Shown piece by piece: positions 50,342 through 63,001 of a stretch of DNA of 64,000 bases. The DNA is from Apteryx mantelli (lineage: Eukaryota; Chordata; Aves; Apterygiformes; Apterygidae). Position numbers and translations under genes: made by a program. How positions within the stretch are numbered: the stretch's first letter is position 1; every line of letters starts with the position of its first letter. The notes beneath the pieces are model-generated. The model had not been told where the DNA came from, ran no database searches, and saw nothing but the letters and a program-made list of their open reading frames with translations. The stretch lies in the NCBI RefSeq assembly GCF_036417845.1, contig NC_089991.1, positions 14,167,001 through 14,231,000 of the forward strand. The letters are read 5' to 3'.

Positions 50342-52736
50342 CTGTGAGAATGTGCTCAGTGGGCTATAAGAGGTAACTGATGATGGTAGACTGCTTAGGG
50401 AGGGGAAGAGTCCTCCCACCCTCCTGACTGAGCACAGGGGGACCCAGGTGATGGCTGTAGTTTGTATGCGCTACTGAAGCGCAAATGTTCAGCTCCTCAG
50501 CACCCAGGGGAAAGTATGCTGCTATCAATGCACCGATTTTAACATGGGAAAAGAAGGTAGACCAGCTTGACTTAAAAAAGCTATCTCACGTCTCAAAATC
50601 CTAGTCATGGCAGGCCAGACTTCAGCCAGGGCTAGTCTAGTAAACCATGCTGGTTTGTGCTGGCCACATCCCCAGAGGAGCCCATAGCAGCACTGGTGCA
50701 GGCTACACCCAGCGACTTGCTTGAGGTTTTCGAGCGTGCTGGTGGGAGAGCTTGCGTCAGAACAGAGGTACTTCTGCCCTTTGCTTGTGGAGTGCATCTC
50801 CCTCAGCTACGGCACATCTGTGACGTGCAAGATCTCATTCATGCAGAAAGTGCTGTTACTCCCAACAACTAAAAATATTCCATCTGTCCATTGATTCACT
50901 CTGAAATGATGTCTTTTGAAATATTTATAAGCAATGGTGTTTTCTTTGTTGCTCAGTCAGAGAAAAAGGGAAGGGAAAATCTCCATAGGATTCCTAATGA
51001 CACAAGCCTGTTATGCCTTCAGCACAGCCCTCGGGAGTCTCTTTACCTTCTGGTTCATGCAGCTTGGTGCATCTCATGGTGGACAGATGATGGTCAAGGA
51101 CTACAGCACTAACTCTGGAGTATGAATCTTTAAAGAAAGCCCCTTTTTGCTCCCAGATGCTTGTCAGAGCTTCAGTTTATAAGCCTATGTTCTCATCAGA
51201 GCTGGGTCATACCTCTTCCAGCCTCTGGCATCCAAGAGAAGGAGAGAGGCTCTAAAATGTGCTGTAAATATCTGCGCCCTGAGGTGGAAGGATGAAACAC
51301 AGACAGGCAGAGTTTGAGATGTCCATTAGCTAGGTTTTAGATACAGTGATTCCCTGGGTCCTTCAGCTGAACCTATGGGGACTGCTGATGTGGAGTTCAG
51401 GGCATTTTCTGGGATCCATGCAATCTGGAAAACAGTGTAGTGGATCACTATGGGATAATTTAGGGAAATCTTTGTCAGGAAGCAAAGTAGAAAGATGATT
51501 TTGCCAAAAAGTCATCACTCCTGAATAGAGCATCTCTGATTTGCAAATGTGTTACAAACATGAGTGTTCACTGGATTCTCACTTCCTAATGAACTTTCTA
51601 ATGAGTTTAGGGGCCTTCGCTATAGTTACATAATGAAATGTAACGAATGCTTCCATTAAAGTAATCATGTCTCTGAAAATGGGGATGTTCTCTGACTCTG
51701 TTCCAGTGCTCCTCTTGCCTTTACGTGGCAACCTCTTTCTATTTTAGAGCATTTTGTTTTCTTCCTTATTGCTTTGCTGGGTCCTTTGCTTCCTGATGGA
51801 TCTCTGAAGCCTTCCACAGAATGTGCCGCTTGCCCTGGCTCTCCCTGCCGCAGGAGATCTGGGAGAGGGGAGTAGAGGTGTGGCTTTCCTTAGGGTCTAG
51901 AAATAGTGGGAATGGGTGGACTGTCTGTCTCTCCCCCCAAATGCCATAATAAAACTGTTTTTAAACAGTCACTTGTGCATTCATCAGGATTTGAACTCAG
52001 CTTCTCTGTGCTGAAACCTTAGTATCCCATGAGCTTCCTTATCATGTGAGGCACCTGCATGACAGGACTGTAGATCCATGCTCTCTTACAGCTTTTCCGT
52101 ACATGTCTCCTTGTCACCAGAGCTGTAGTGCGTCATTCTGACACCTGGCACCCACGATCCCTCGGAGCTGCATCCCCATGGGGCTCCTTGCAACAACCAC
52201 TCCTGACCAGCTGATTGCAGCTGGCAGAGGCAGCTGGCAGGGCTTGGGATAGGCTCGCCTCTGCCAGATGCCCTTCTCGGACAAGCTCTTGTGGGGGATG
52301 CAGCTCTTGCCATGTTCCCCCCACAGCTTTGGCTGCCACAAAATACCTGCCTTGAGTAGCCTTCCTTCTGCTTGGCTCCTACAAGCTCCTGCACTAGCCC
52401 CCTCTGTCCCAGCCCTGTTCCTGGCGACTTCCCCAATTCATTGTACAGTTAAAAGTTGGATCTATTTCTCTGAATATATACATTAAAAAGAAGGGGTTTC
52501 TGTAAGAAAAGATTTGCCCATAAGAGTGAGCCCCAGACAAGCAGGATCAACTATTTTTCCTGTTGCTCACAGGGCAGCTGGGCTGTAATCAAGTCAGAGG
52601 GAAAATCCAAAAAATGGTAGTTGCCAAACCTGATGGTTCTTTGGCAGCGCACGCTCAGACTGGACGGTGATTTTCAGCCAGGGAAGCTGCCCTGTGCAGC
52701 GTGGTGGTGGTGTGTGCCTGTGCATGGAGAGGAAAT

Positions 52737-52748
52737 GGGGGGGGGGGG
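52737..52748. repeat. G12 homopolymer
   Basis: Twelve consecutive G upstream of C1QTNF2. Confidence 0.9.
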
Positions 52749-55419
52749 AGAAAAGCTGGGAGGGAACTTGCTGAACATGGGGAAAACAAGAGCAGGATGG
52801 TCTGTATAACCCAAATAGAGATGGCAAGATGTGACCCAGGCAGTGAACAAACTAGTGTGGCTTTCTACTCTATTTTCTTTAAGTATTTGAGGCTTTATTA
52901 AACAAAACAACTGTCTTCATGCTTCAGAATTTTACAGAGTAGCTCAAGGAGTCTTGGTTAGTCTTCAAAATAATCCGTTTCCCCATGAGCATAATTCTGA
53001 CCTTGGGTGATTATTTGCAGTGTCTCTGGGGTGGAAGCAGCAAGGCAGTCTTGGGCATGCAGACCTAAACAGCGGTTTAGACAAAACAAGGTGCACTGCT
53101 GGTGTCAGCAGCGGCACAGTTAAAATGGATGCATTTAATTTTTGATATAACCCCATGAAGAAGTTATACCAGATATGAATTTGCTCTGTTATCTGTTATT
53201 GCACAAAATAATGTCAAAAGAGATCAAGGAGAGTGATATATCTTCTGTGCCTGACACTGTATCACCTTCTCAGCTTTAAGCAGCCGGGGTTGCCTGTGGC
53301 AAACCTCTCCTAGATCTGTGAATAAAATCGTGTTACAAAAGTTAGCAGTCAGTACCAGAATGAAGGGGAGAGGCTGCAGTTTAAATGGTACGAGCTGGCT
53401 GCTCCCAGCAAAAGTGTACGAGGACTGTTTCCCTGCTGGAGTATTTCTTTTAACTTAAGACTGTTGTCATTACGGATTCCTTTGCATGCACTGGAAACCT
53501 GAGTGCTCAGTGATTTAGACCTTATTTGGTAAGTTTTTCAAAGTTAAGGTTAAGAGAGGAGAGAGAAGGAAGAAAAAAAAAAAAAGGAAAAGGGAATGTA
53601 CTCACCAAGACAGAACTCTTCAGTGAGATCTTGGCGTGCGCTGGAAACCTACAGAGTTTTAAGCAGATGTTCTCGCTGCAAATCACTGTCATGCAGCAGA
53701 GCACGACCCCACCCTGGTCCTGCTGCAACAGCTTCCTTCTGAGGGGGCATGCAGTTTTGACTTCTTCTATCTTTTTTGTTTATGTTTTGCTCCTTTTCGC
53801 GTGTATTCCTAGCTTCCTGCAGCAGCTCCAAGTTCTGGCTCAACTTTGCCAATGGCATATTTTTATTATTGTGTAATGGGTCTGAGCCGCTTCCTTCTGT
53901 CACGTGGCAGGGGAAGAAATTTTTACATGCATATGGCTGGAAAACTCTTGATGCTTGGGGAGCTTTTTCCTTTCTCTCCCTTACTTTGCGGTCTAGTGTG
54001 AAACACTCAGTTTTCCTGGATCGTTTCTGACTGGTTCAGGCTTTGTCTGATGTAGTTGCTGCTTGTACAAACAGAGTTTGTACAGGGATGGGTAACACAG
54101 ATAAATCTAGGGAATAACATTGACACTTGATCTGTAGAACATTAGCAAGGGAAGCAAATCTTAACCTAAGGGTAGAAACTCAACTCTCACTTCCAAAACA
54201 GTTTTAGACAAAAGGGTAAAAGAAGTTTGCCCCAAGGCTTGAAGTAAAATGAGATGCTCCACTAGTGTTGTTACTCATAGACATCGTCATAAAGCAGAGA
54301 GCTTTGCAAATGGGAATTTCAAAAGGAACACGCCTCACAGTGCTCCTTCAGGTGAAGGCACGAAGGGGCAAAACACAGTGGCTTTGACATAAAGATGATA
54401 GGGCAGAAATGCTTCTGTCTTTGGAAAGGGCTGGGACTTTGCTTTTTTGCTTTTAAGCTGCAAAGTAGTGACAAGGAATAGCAAGTATAGCAGTTATTTA
54501 AGATAAGGCAGGAACACTAGAAGCAGTGATTGAATGGGAATTCAGCAGTCCTGGGATGAACAGTTAGCTGTATCGATATAGAAGTGATGAAGCCCAGGAA
54601 ATCCCTGCCCCTTCTCATTTCTCCTCTGTGGCAAGTCACGGTGTTATATTTCTCAGGAATGTTATGTCCTGGCTTGTACTGATCCATTAAACCCAGAATT
54701 TGCAAATGCCTTACAACTCTCAAAACACACAGGAAGTTACGGGACACGTTGCCCTGCCAGACAGAGCTGTCTGTGTCCGCTCCTGTGCCAGGCCAGATGC
54801 TGGGACACAAGCCAGCCTTAATCTCATTCAGGATGGATGAAAATAGCGTTTTGGGGGCAGAGGGGTATAGCTTTGGTAAAATCTATGGGGACTCTTAAGC
54901 AAATCACCCTAATATTTTGATTAATTCCTTGATTCTCCATTGTCCAGAGGAAGAAAAAAGATCCTTCAGCTCTCGCATAGAGGCAGGTTTTGCCACCGCT
55001 GAACCTGGTGGGAGTGTTGCTGCTGTAACGATTTACCGGCGTTGGCGAATCTCCTAGAGCATCCCCTCCAAATCGAGTCCCCACCACGCTGGGCGACGTG
55101 CGGACCCAGCACGACGGGCCTCCCTGTGCCCCGAGCTGGGGCTGGCCGTGCCACGGCGCTTCCCGCTGCGTGGTGGGGCCGGCGCTGGGGGCAGCAGTGG
55201 TGCAGGTGCCCCGCAGTCCCCATGGTGGCATGCCCGGGGAGCCCATTCCCGGGTGGACAACTCCTTAAGTAAGCATAATTCCCTATCACCCCAGAAGCTG
55301 TCCTTATCACAGCTCTTATTATTATTATTATTTTAAGCTTTCCTCTGCAGTTGTTCTTGGAACATGGCAAGAACGGATATAGCTGCACTTATTTATGTTA
55401 GAGAAATACAGTGAAAAAG

Positions 55420-55463
55420 TGTGTGTGTGTATATGTATGTATATATATATATATATATATATA
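55420..55463. repeat. (GT)n/(AT)n compound microsatellite
   Basis: GT units, then ATGTATGT, then about 22 bp of AT, just before the second CpG island. Confidence 0.95.
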
Positions 55464-55659
55464 GTTTGCTTTGTAAGCTGCAATCAGGTGAACAGCCCCT
55501 GGCAGGGGTGGCTGTGTTTCGCAGACGAGGCGCAGGGCTGGAGGTCTCGGGGAGCCAACTCGGACCGGGGGTGTCCTGGCTCCCAGCTCTCTTCCCAGCT
55601 CAGTGATGACCCTTGCATTAAAAAGAACAAAACGAAACAAAACCATAATCTTAAATGTA

Positions 55660-56450
55660 AATGGAGTATTGCCTGCTTTAGGAAAGCCGCTGCAGGACCG
55701 TGGAGGTCTCGCGTCCCGTCCCGTCCCCGAGCCCGGCGCCCCGCGCTCCTGCCGCGGCCGAGCTGCTCCCGCCGCCAGCCCGGCTGGATCCGGCCCTCGC
55801 AGCCGGCAGCGGCCGGCGCGGGAAGGGGGTTTCCGTGGTGGCCGGACGCTCCCGCTGACGGCAGCTCCCGCGTGCGCTGGCTGGCGAGGTGAGGGGCGGC
55901 CGGGCGGCCTCCCGGCCCCGGCGGGAAGGATTCCCGACAGCGGCGGTGGTCGCGCGGGCAGCTCGCCGGCAACGGGGGCGCAACGCGTCGGGGGCTGCCG
56001 GGACGGTCCGCGCACGGGCAGCGCCTCGGGGAGCGCCTCCCCGGCCGGGCTGCTCCTCCCGGCAGCGCGGCCCTCCCGCCGCCGCGGCAGCCGGCTCCGG
56101 GCCGGCGGGATGCCCTCTGGGCGCTCGTATCCCGCCTCCGAGCCCGGGCGGCCACGCGGGTCGCGGGAGTAATCCTGCGAGAAGCAACCCCCACGGGGGC
56201 GTTCTTAATTTGGGCGAGGTCTGCGGTCGGGGCGGCCGCCCGGAGCACGCGAGCGGGAGCGCGGGGCCTGGTGCCCACGGCGGCCGTGGCCTCGTGGCCC
56301 TGCTGCGGCAGCCGGGCCCGGGCGGCGCCTCGCCCCGCCGGGCTCCGGGCCTGGCTCGCGCTGCGCCCGCGCCTCCGCCGCGAAACTGAGAGCCTTTAGC
56401 AGCGGCCGAGGGGCACGCGTGGATCCTGCGGCGAGGGAAGGGGGCGTTAT
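55660..56450. promoter_or_regulatory. Second CpG island, gene not assigned
   Basis: About 0.8 kb of very GC-rich, CpG-dense sequence, sharply bounded by AT-rich DNA. Long frames on both strands (for example minus 55484-56278) are compositional and match no family I know. It is most simply a promoter. Candidates are the missing non-coding first exon of C1QTNF2, about 9.5 kb downstream on the minus strand, or a plus-strand non-coding RNA, since a good plus donor (GAG|GTGAGG) lies at 55888/55889. I saw no strong minus donor inside the island. Confidence 0.75.
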
Positions 56451-59400
56451 GCGGTGCCCGCGGGATGAAAAGTGTAATTTTAGCTCAGCTATCTGCTGTG
56501 CGCCTACTTTGGGCAAGAAGTGCCTAGATGCAAGCTAGTGCTGGCTCCCTCCCCTGGGACAGCAGGGCTGGATTGCCTCCCAGCAGGGAAGGGTTTTCCC
56601 TTATTTACTGCCTTAAGTGTTAATGCATTTCACCTTATAGACACTAACCTTGTAGAAATGACTTTGTAACCAAATAAAGTAACTCAGCACATGCAAAAAT
56701 AGCTGCAGCTAACAAAGAGGCTGGAAACGGCTTGAAATACAGGCTTCAAGGCCAAGCTGGGAAATGGCAATGCAAGTGTACCTGTTTTCAAAGATGGGTG
56801 TAGGTGCTTTGATTTTTTTTTTTCTTTTTTTCTGAAGATACTAATGGAACGGGAAAAGCATTTTCTACCCAACAGGTCTGCTTGGTTTAGTGTGGAATGG
56901 TGTTTTGAGCAATTTTTATTGCCCTAACTAAAAGGAGTTTGGAAGTCTCTGAGCAGTCTCTAGAGCATGATTGTCCCTCTCCAAAAAAAGCCCCCATAAA
57001 ATGAGTCTCTGTTTAAACTTAAAGGATGCCCTTGAGACCATTAGCTCTGCTTGAGAACTGCAATCCTAACCCATTAAGATAAAAATAAATGGAGCATATT
57101 TTGGGAAGAGGGAAGTGGGAGCCACCCCAAACATCAGTGAGCTACAGCAAACAGAGAATGCAGAAGATGTGTTAAGTTTGGTTTTGGTTTTCATTTCTTT
57201 TGTCTCATGTACCTTCTAATTCAAAGTGAAGTTCAACAGTGTCTTGTACTTGCCACAGTTGGCTCCTGCCTAGGCATCTAATAAATTTAGACAAGAGAAG
57301 ACTCTTATGAAAATGCCTTGTATTTCCCAGCAAAACTTTAAAAAAGAGTGTGGAAAATTATGGAGTTCTGGAAAGAACTACAGGAGTCAAAGCCTATAGA
57401 ATAGGCCTTTAAACGAGCAATAGTGAAATGTAATGATTGTAGTTTATCCAAGAAAAGGTTAAACAGAATTGGTTAACATCCAAAGCTACCTCAGAGAAGA
57501 GGGTGGATAGCAGATGACTATAATTTACTAGACTTGGACAAGAAACAATGCACAAGAGCTGATCCAGAAACCTTGCAAATTCTCCCTGACTCACAGTCCT
57601 AGTGTCCTGATGCTGGTGGGTGCCAGACCTTGGATTAGCAAAAATGCCAGCCTCGCTCTTGGAGTCTGCAGCAGCAGCCAGCAACCCCAGCACACATTTG
57701 CCCAGGCCAGGAAACCCAGTGACTGAGTGTCACTTCTCCGCATCATGGTATGGTGTCTCTGCCCTTCAGGGACAAGCAGCATCCCCAGAGACGTGTGACA
57801 AATCACTTGCATTGCACTGCAGCAGTGAAAGTCTGAACAGCTAATAATAGCTGCAAATGAAATTCCTTCTTCCTCTGCTGCTCTCCAACTAGAGTATTTC
57901 ACATTTTAGCTTTTTTTTTTCCTCAGAGAATTGTTAATTTGCTAAAAATGGACTTTCAGCCATTCCTAAAATATTTAGAAAATACAGGTATAACATCAGC
58001 AGAATATACTGAGGGGCTGTGCTGTACCTATGGCTCCCCAATAGCTCAGAGCACTTGGGGGATGTGAGAGGTCCAGGCACCTCCTCTCCTTTGCCTGCGG
58101 GGCCTTGAACCTGCAGCGAGGAGAGCCGAATGTAATTCCTGTTTCAGGGAATTTTCGTTTATCCTTAACTGAAAATACCAACAACAGAGATTGGAGGTAC
58201 CTGCTCCCTTCTCCTGCTCCTCCTCACCCACAACACGGGAGCTGGGAGCTGGAAGTTTAAATACCCCCAAGGAGATAGTGGAGGTGAAGCTAGGTCTTCA
58301 CAGCCTGGATGAGTAACCACAGTCTCTCTGGTGTTAAAACCAGGCCATTCAGTTCTTTTGCTTTTGCACGTGCTCAACATGAGACTTCTTAAAGCAAGAA
58401 GAGAGAGCTGAGCAAAATCAGAAACCAATGGAAGACACCATTCTCCTTGCCCTAGTAAATCTCAGCTGTGGTCTTATGGTAACCAAGAGGCTGATGGCCT
58501 AACGCTTTCCAAACCAAGATATGCAGAAAACTAAGATATGCAGAATCAGGTTAAATGCTAACACTAGGAAACTAGGAAACACCTCCTTCACCTGCAGCCT
58601 TTCTGCCAGCTGGCCCTGGGCCAGGACATGCATATAGTGGGTGACTTCAATCTTGGGCCTTGCACTTCAGTGTCCAGTGGATGTTGATTGCTTCCCCAAT
58701 GCAATGTTAGCAAACACTGTGGTAGCTTCTGAATAAAAAGCAGTGACTGATTAAAACCCTGTTGTGAGGTGTTGTTGGAGCCAAGTTTGTTAGCCAAGTT
58801 ACTAGCTTTATATTAAAAATCTAGAACAAATGCATACATGTACAAACGTGATATGGAGATAATTCGATCTGAAAAATGTTCCACTCTTAAGAGATATAGT
58901 GGGAGGTTATAGAGTAACAGGCCAAGGACTGTGCTTAGATCCAAATGCAGTGCAAATAAGTGGCTGGGTGGTGGCTATTTCTAAAATACATTGGAGTTAT
59001 TGGAATATTCTTTTAAGACTCTGTTGCTAGGAGGGTTGGGTTTGTTAGTCTGTCCACAGAGCGAAGTATCATTAGGCAAAGTGAAAGCTTTTTCCATTCC
59101 TCTGAGGTCCGAAATGAACTTGTATTTTGCACAAGCAAGATAACATCATTGCTTAATATCCCTGGTGGGCTTTCAGTTGGGTCACCTAAGAGATGGAAAC
59201 AAATTTATTTTGTGTAAAAGTTAGAATATGTCTATTTCTTTGTGTTACATTCAGTAAAATTAATCCAAACAGAAGTGCTAATAGAACGATGGGGAGTTGC
59301 CTGCTCATAGTTCAGGCCAAAATGTTTTGGCCTGAATGGAATAATTAAAATCATACCCAAAAGTGGTACGGAAAACTGCAGCTGTTGGGTTTCACTAGGC

Positions 59401-60499
59401 ACAGTCCTTGTTTTAGTGGGCAGAGAAAATCCTGTCTCTTCAGCTGGCTTTTCTTTTTCCTAAAGGACCAACTCCATTCCATCTTTAACTCTTGCCAACA
59501 TCCCTGCTTCTTCTGATCCCTCAACAGCCTAAACCGATTACACATATGTAGAACAGTGCATCTCTTTCATTAACCCACTCAAGGAAAGCCATAAAGATCC
59601 AATTACAAAGCAACAGGGAGACAGTAAAAGCACTACCTTCTGGCATGCCTTGAAGGCTTTGAAAGATTACACAGAATGCGAAACTTTTCCTTCAACAAAA
59701 TTTAAACAAGAATGTTTTCACCTACAACAATGAAAACATCTTTGCATCAGCTGGCTGGTTTACAGTATGCAGATCAAGCATGCCACAAATAACTAGAATT
59801 GAACAGGAAGAAAAATGAGGCAATGTTTGAGAAGGGAGTTGAGAAATTAAGTTTAAAGCTTTGGCAAGGGTCAGATTCAGAGAAAAGATCTGTCTTGTAT
59901 TAAAATTTCAGAATCTGACTAGTCTGTATCAACAGGTTAAGGCATCTCCTACCTCACTTCTACTGTATTTGTGTGTGCAAGAAACAGTACTCAATTCCTG
60001 CTGTCTCTGCTGGAGTAGGCTCATTTTCACTGTATGTTCATTTTTGTCCAAGCTAATTTACAAACTTGTTTCAAATTCATTTTAGAAAGGAAAAAATTCT
60101 TCTTGTGCAATAGGAAGCTGTCTTTGGATATGCACAATCATATTGCCTGCCAACTCCAGAGAGAAGCAGATGGAGGAAAATTAATCCCCATGCTCAGATT
60201 CACAATGTTCTTTAACATTTAACCCCTATGCTTTAAATAGAACAACACATTTTAATCCCTCTTTTAGTTGTCCTTAACTGTTGAGACTGATCCAGAAGAG
60301 ATCGATTCTGCATCGTGCACAAGCTCAAAGGACTGCATGTTGAATAAAACATTACTAATCCCTTTAAGCTGTCTTTCTGCTTTACCGGAGAGGAAACTGG
60401 CCCATCTTCCTTGTAGCCTCTCTTTTAGAAGGCAGGGTATACCAAAAGAAAATTAGTCATATCTTCAAGTTTTGAAAAGAAAATCCATCCACACAAGTG
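56451..60499. other. Intergenic, no gene recognised
   Basis: Mostly AT-rich with T-rich runs (about 56813-56831, 57912-57921) and small local duplications such as AAGATATGCAGAA near 58517-58544. No frame resembles a known protein. In mammals ZBED8 lies between C1QTNF2 and SLU7; no ZBED-like sequence is present here. Confidence 0.7.
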
Positions 60500-60523
60500 T
60501 GCTGTAAGATGGAATTCAGTATG

Positions 60524-60529
60524 TTTATT
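60524..60529 (-). terminator. SLU7: Candidate distal SLU7 poly(A) signal
   Basis: Plus-strand TTTATT in AT-rich context. Farthest of four plausible hexamers. Confidence 0.3.
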
Positions 60530-61237
60530 TGTAAAAACCATATCTTCCTATAATCATTTTTTCAATCTGACATTTGAACTGACAGTTTAATAGCACAGAA
60601 CATGTTCTATGGGCTTCTAAAATATACATATCTTCAACTCTCTCCCCATTTTTCTCTTGCACAGAAGAAAAATAATCACCAGCCAGAGTTTAAATCTGAA
60701 CTTACAGGCTGCCAAGATTGGCGAGTTATTTGTTCCTCATTCTAAATTGCTCTTTTCAGTGTAATTTCTGAACTGCCTCCTTTACCCTAAAAAGGATTCT
60801 GTCTCTAGCTACTTTTAGAAACGTATCCAAATAGCTCAAAGAACTGTTAACATGGATTCTTCTGACATATCTTCTTCCCTCAAATTGAACTTGGCACTAA
60901 GACAACAACAGTTAGCGTTTGTGAGGCGAGAGGTACTGCTAGCTAGTACTTCGGATGTCACAGGCCTTAGAAGGGTAATAGTTCACAGTTAAAATCAGCT
61001 AATTCAGAAAATCTTTTGAAGACAGTTTGCATTCAGATCACAAAAGAGGATCTCCAAAGTACTGTAAATACTTAACCTAAAAATTTTGTCATCCCTGAGA
61101 ATTTCATGGATAGTTTCAGTACAGAACTACATTGAAGACTAAAGCAAAATTTCTGTTATCAGCATTTCTGTATACTAAATTATACACAATCACAAGAAAG
61201 CAGCTCTACAGTCATACACAAGACAGGTAAATGTATG

Positions 61238-61243
61238 TTTATT
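61238..61243 (-). terminator. SLU7: Candidate SLU7 poly(A) signal
   Basis: Plus-strand TTTATT within GTATGTTTATTGTATG, about 1.76 kb after the stop. Confidence 0.35.
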
Positions 61244-61841
61244 GTATGCAATTACTTGTTGAAAAAAAGCAGCTTCCTCTTTGGAATTATCCATAACCAA
61301 GAAAGGTCAAGAGATGAGCTGATACGGAAACTTAGTGAGGCACTGGGGAAGTGGAAGAAAAACTGTTTCCCTAGTATTTTCTCCTCTGATTTTCTAAATG
61401 CATGTTGTTTGTGAAAATATAAAAACATCCTCTGCAAAAGCTGATTTTAACTATTTAAAGTTTTTCCTTTCTGGCACTTAGTTATATTAACAATACCACT
61501 CCCAGATCTTTGATCTCACTAGTTGGTTATATTTTTGCAAGAGTTAGGAGGATTTTAAAATGAAGTTTTTAAACACACAAAGCATTACATTCAAAATTAG
61601 TACTTTTATAGCAAAAATAATCACAGGAGAAGAAGACTAGGAGAAAAATGTAATAAAATGAAATCAGCTTTACAGGTAGAAATAGATAAAATGTATTTTT
61701 TTTTTCTTCTGGTAACTTTAACTTCCTTCATTGTTTACAAAATGGGAATTATAACCAGATTTTTCATTCTAAGAAGAAAGGACAGGATTACAGAATGGAG
61801 TTTTCTTTGTCCTACCATTATATTATAATATATATATTATA

Positions 61842-61873
61842 TAACTGTGATTATATTAATATAATCACAGTTA
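61842..61873. repeat. Perfect 32-bp palindrome
   Basis: The two 16-bp halves (61842-61857 and 61858-61873) are exact reverse complements with no loop; the outer ends read TAACTGTGATTATA and TATAATCACAGTTA. It lies next to a further AT-rich, partly self-complementary run at 61818-61841. Confidence 0.95.
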
Positions 61874-62561
61874 ACATGGTTATAAAGCCATATTTAATAA
61901 AACAGTTTAAGCTACAACAGAAGTAATTCTTAATTCTTCCAACTCTAAAGCCATGTCAACGGTGTCAAGTTTTTCACTCATTTCTTTAACTTTTAGTAGT
62001 CATAGTAGAAAATTCATAGTTTTAAGGACTAATATTGCCAAATATGTATCAGATGCTGCATGACACTATCATAAGGTAATTACAGCTCGACTTTCAGTAT
62101 TACACCACATAACAGGATTTTGGAAGTTATAAAGGGTAAGACGTATACTGTTAAACATCAAACAGAACAAAGAATTCAGATGTTTGCAATTGAAATTTAT
62201 ATGTCAACATCTACAGAAACACCACAGATAAGACCACCAACTTTTTGGATAAACTACACTTATAGTGATGTCAGCATCACAGGAAGTGTGGAAGTATGGA
62301 TGAAGAGACAGCTTTTTATTTAAGCAGAAATAGAATTTAAAAGCTCTGTAGAGTCAGCTTCTCCTATCCTCTTCATTCCAAAGACCGTATAGCATTTAAG
62401 ACCTTTATATTAATTTAACCAACACTGTACAAAGCAATCAATTTTTACATTTCCAAAATACTTACTACAAAGTGATCAAGAAAAACTACTTTTCCTTTCA
62501 AAGCCATGTGACAGGCAAGTCTCTTTAGAAATAAAGGTTAGGCTTCAAAAGCTGTATCAAG

Positions 62562-62567
62562 TTTATT
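62562..62567 (-). terminator. SLU7: Candidate proximal SLU7 poly(A) signal
   Basis: Plus-strand TTTATT, about 435 bp after the stop codon. Confidence 0.35.
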
Positions 62568-62774
62568 TTCAACAACTTTTGCTCTATATTAACAGTGACA
62601 CCTGCTGACCACTTCTTTTGGTTAGTCAGTTATACTGAATTTGTCATGTCTCCATGCGTATATTAGGTGTCCCAATGAATCTGGAATTCCAGCCACTGTC
62701 AGATCCTTTCTCTTCCAGTAGAGAATTTACTGAGTAGGTGAATGCATTATATACATATATATAAAATATATATG

Positions 62775-62808
62775 GTGTGTGTGCGTGTATATATACACAC
62801 ACACACAC
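62775..62808. repeat. Near-perfect GT/AC inverted repeat, 17-bp arms
   Basis: A GT-rich arm (62775-62791) faces an AC-rich arm (62792-62808) around a TATATA centre, with one mismatch (62784 against 62799). It is also an alternating purine-pyrimidine tract. Confidence 0.9.
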
Positions 62809-63001
62809 TCTCTAGAGTTGCTGTACATATTGTACTGCTTATGTCTGTTGTAAGAAGTTTTCACCAGCTTCTGTGGCACAAGAAAAGAAACTCTCTGCCA
62901 TTTCTGGCATCCATTACACACATGGAAGGTAAGCAAGCATCTAGAGACCTGTGAACAAGTATGAAAAAAAGTCTTGTGTATTGGAATGATTTTCACCAGG
63001 A

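Larger units (their letters stand above)
46147..55659. other. Upstream of C1QTNF2: first intron or intergenic
   Basis: No coding exon recognised. The non-coding C1QTNF2 exon should be in or beyond this stretch. Notable items are a GC-rich block with a polypyrimidine tract (47.1-47.35 kb), perfect hairpins (47.49-47.63 kb), a CR1-like relic (about 49.44-49.72 kb), a tandem duplication (50316-50341), G12 (52737-52748), a GC-rich patch at about 55.03-55.26 kb, an ATT/TTA run near 55318-55333 and a GT/AT microsatellite (55420-55463). Confidence 0.7.
60500..63001 (-). other. SLU7: Probable SLU7 3' UTR and downstream flank
   Basis: AT-rich sequence directly after the SLU7 stop, containing several minus-strand AATAAA hexamers: 62562-62567, 62315-62320, 61238-61243 and 60524-60529. 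The first would give a 3' UTR of roughly 0.45 kb, the last about 2.5 kb. Sequence alone cannot say which are used. It also contains two large inverted repeats. Confidence 0.5.

Noticed and set aside
55484-56278. A 264-codon minus frame and several 165-189-codon frames on both strands at the second CpG island
   Set aside because: Open on both strands and in several frames at once, rich in Pro/Arg/Ala/Gly, and no known similarity. Explained by lack of stop codons in GC-rich DNA.
56451-60499. ZBED8-like domesticated transposase expected between C1QTNF2 and SLU7 in mammals
   Set aside because: No long frame or zinc-finger/hAT pattern is present; the gene seems confined to mammals.
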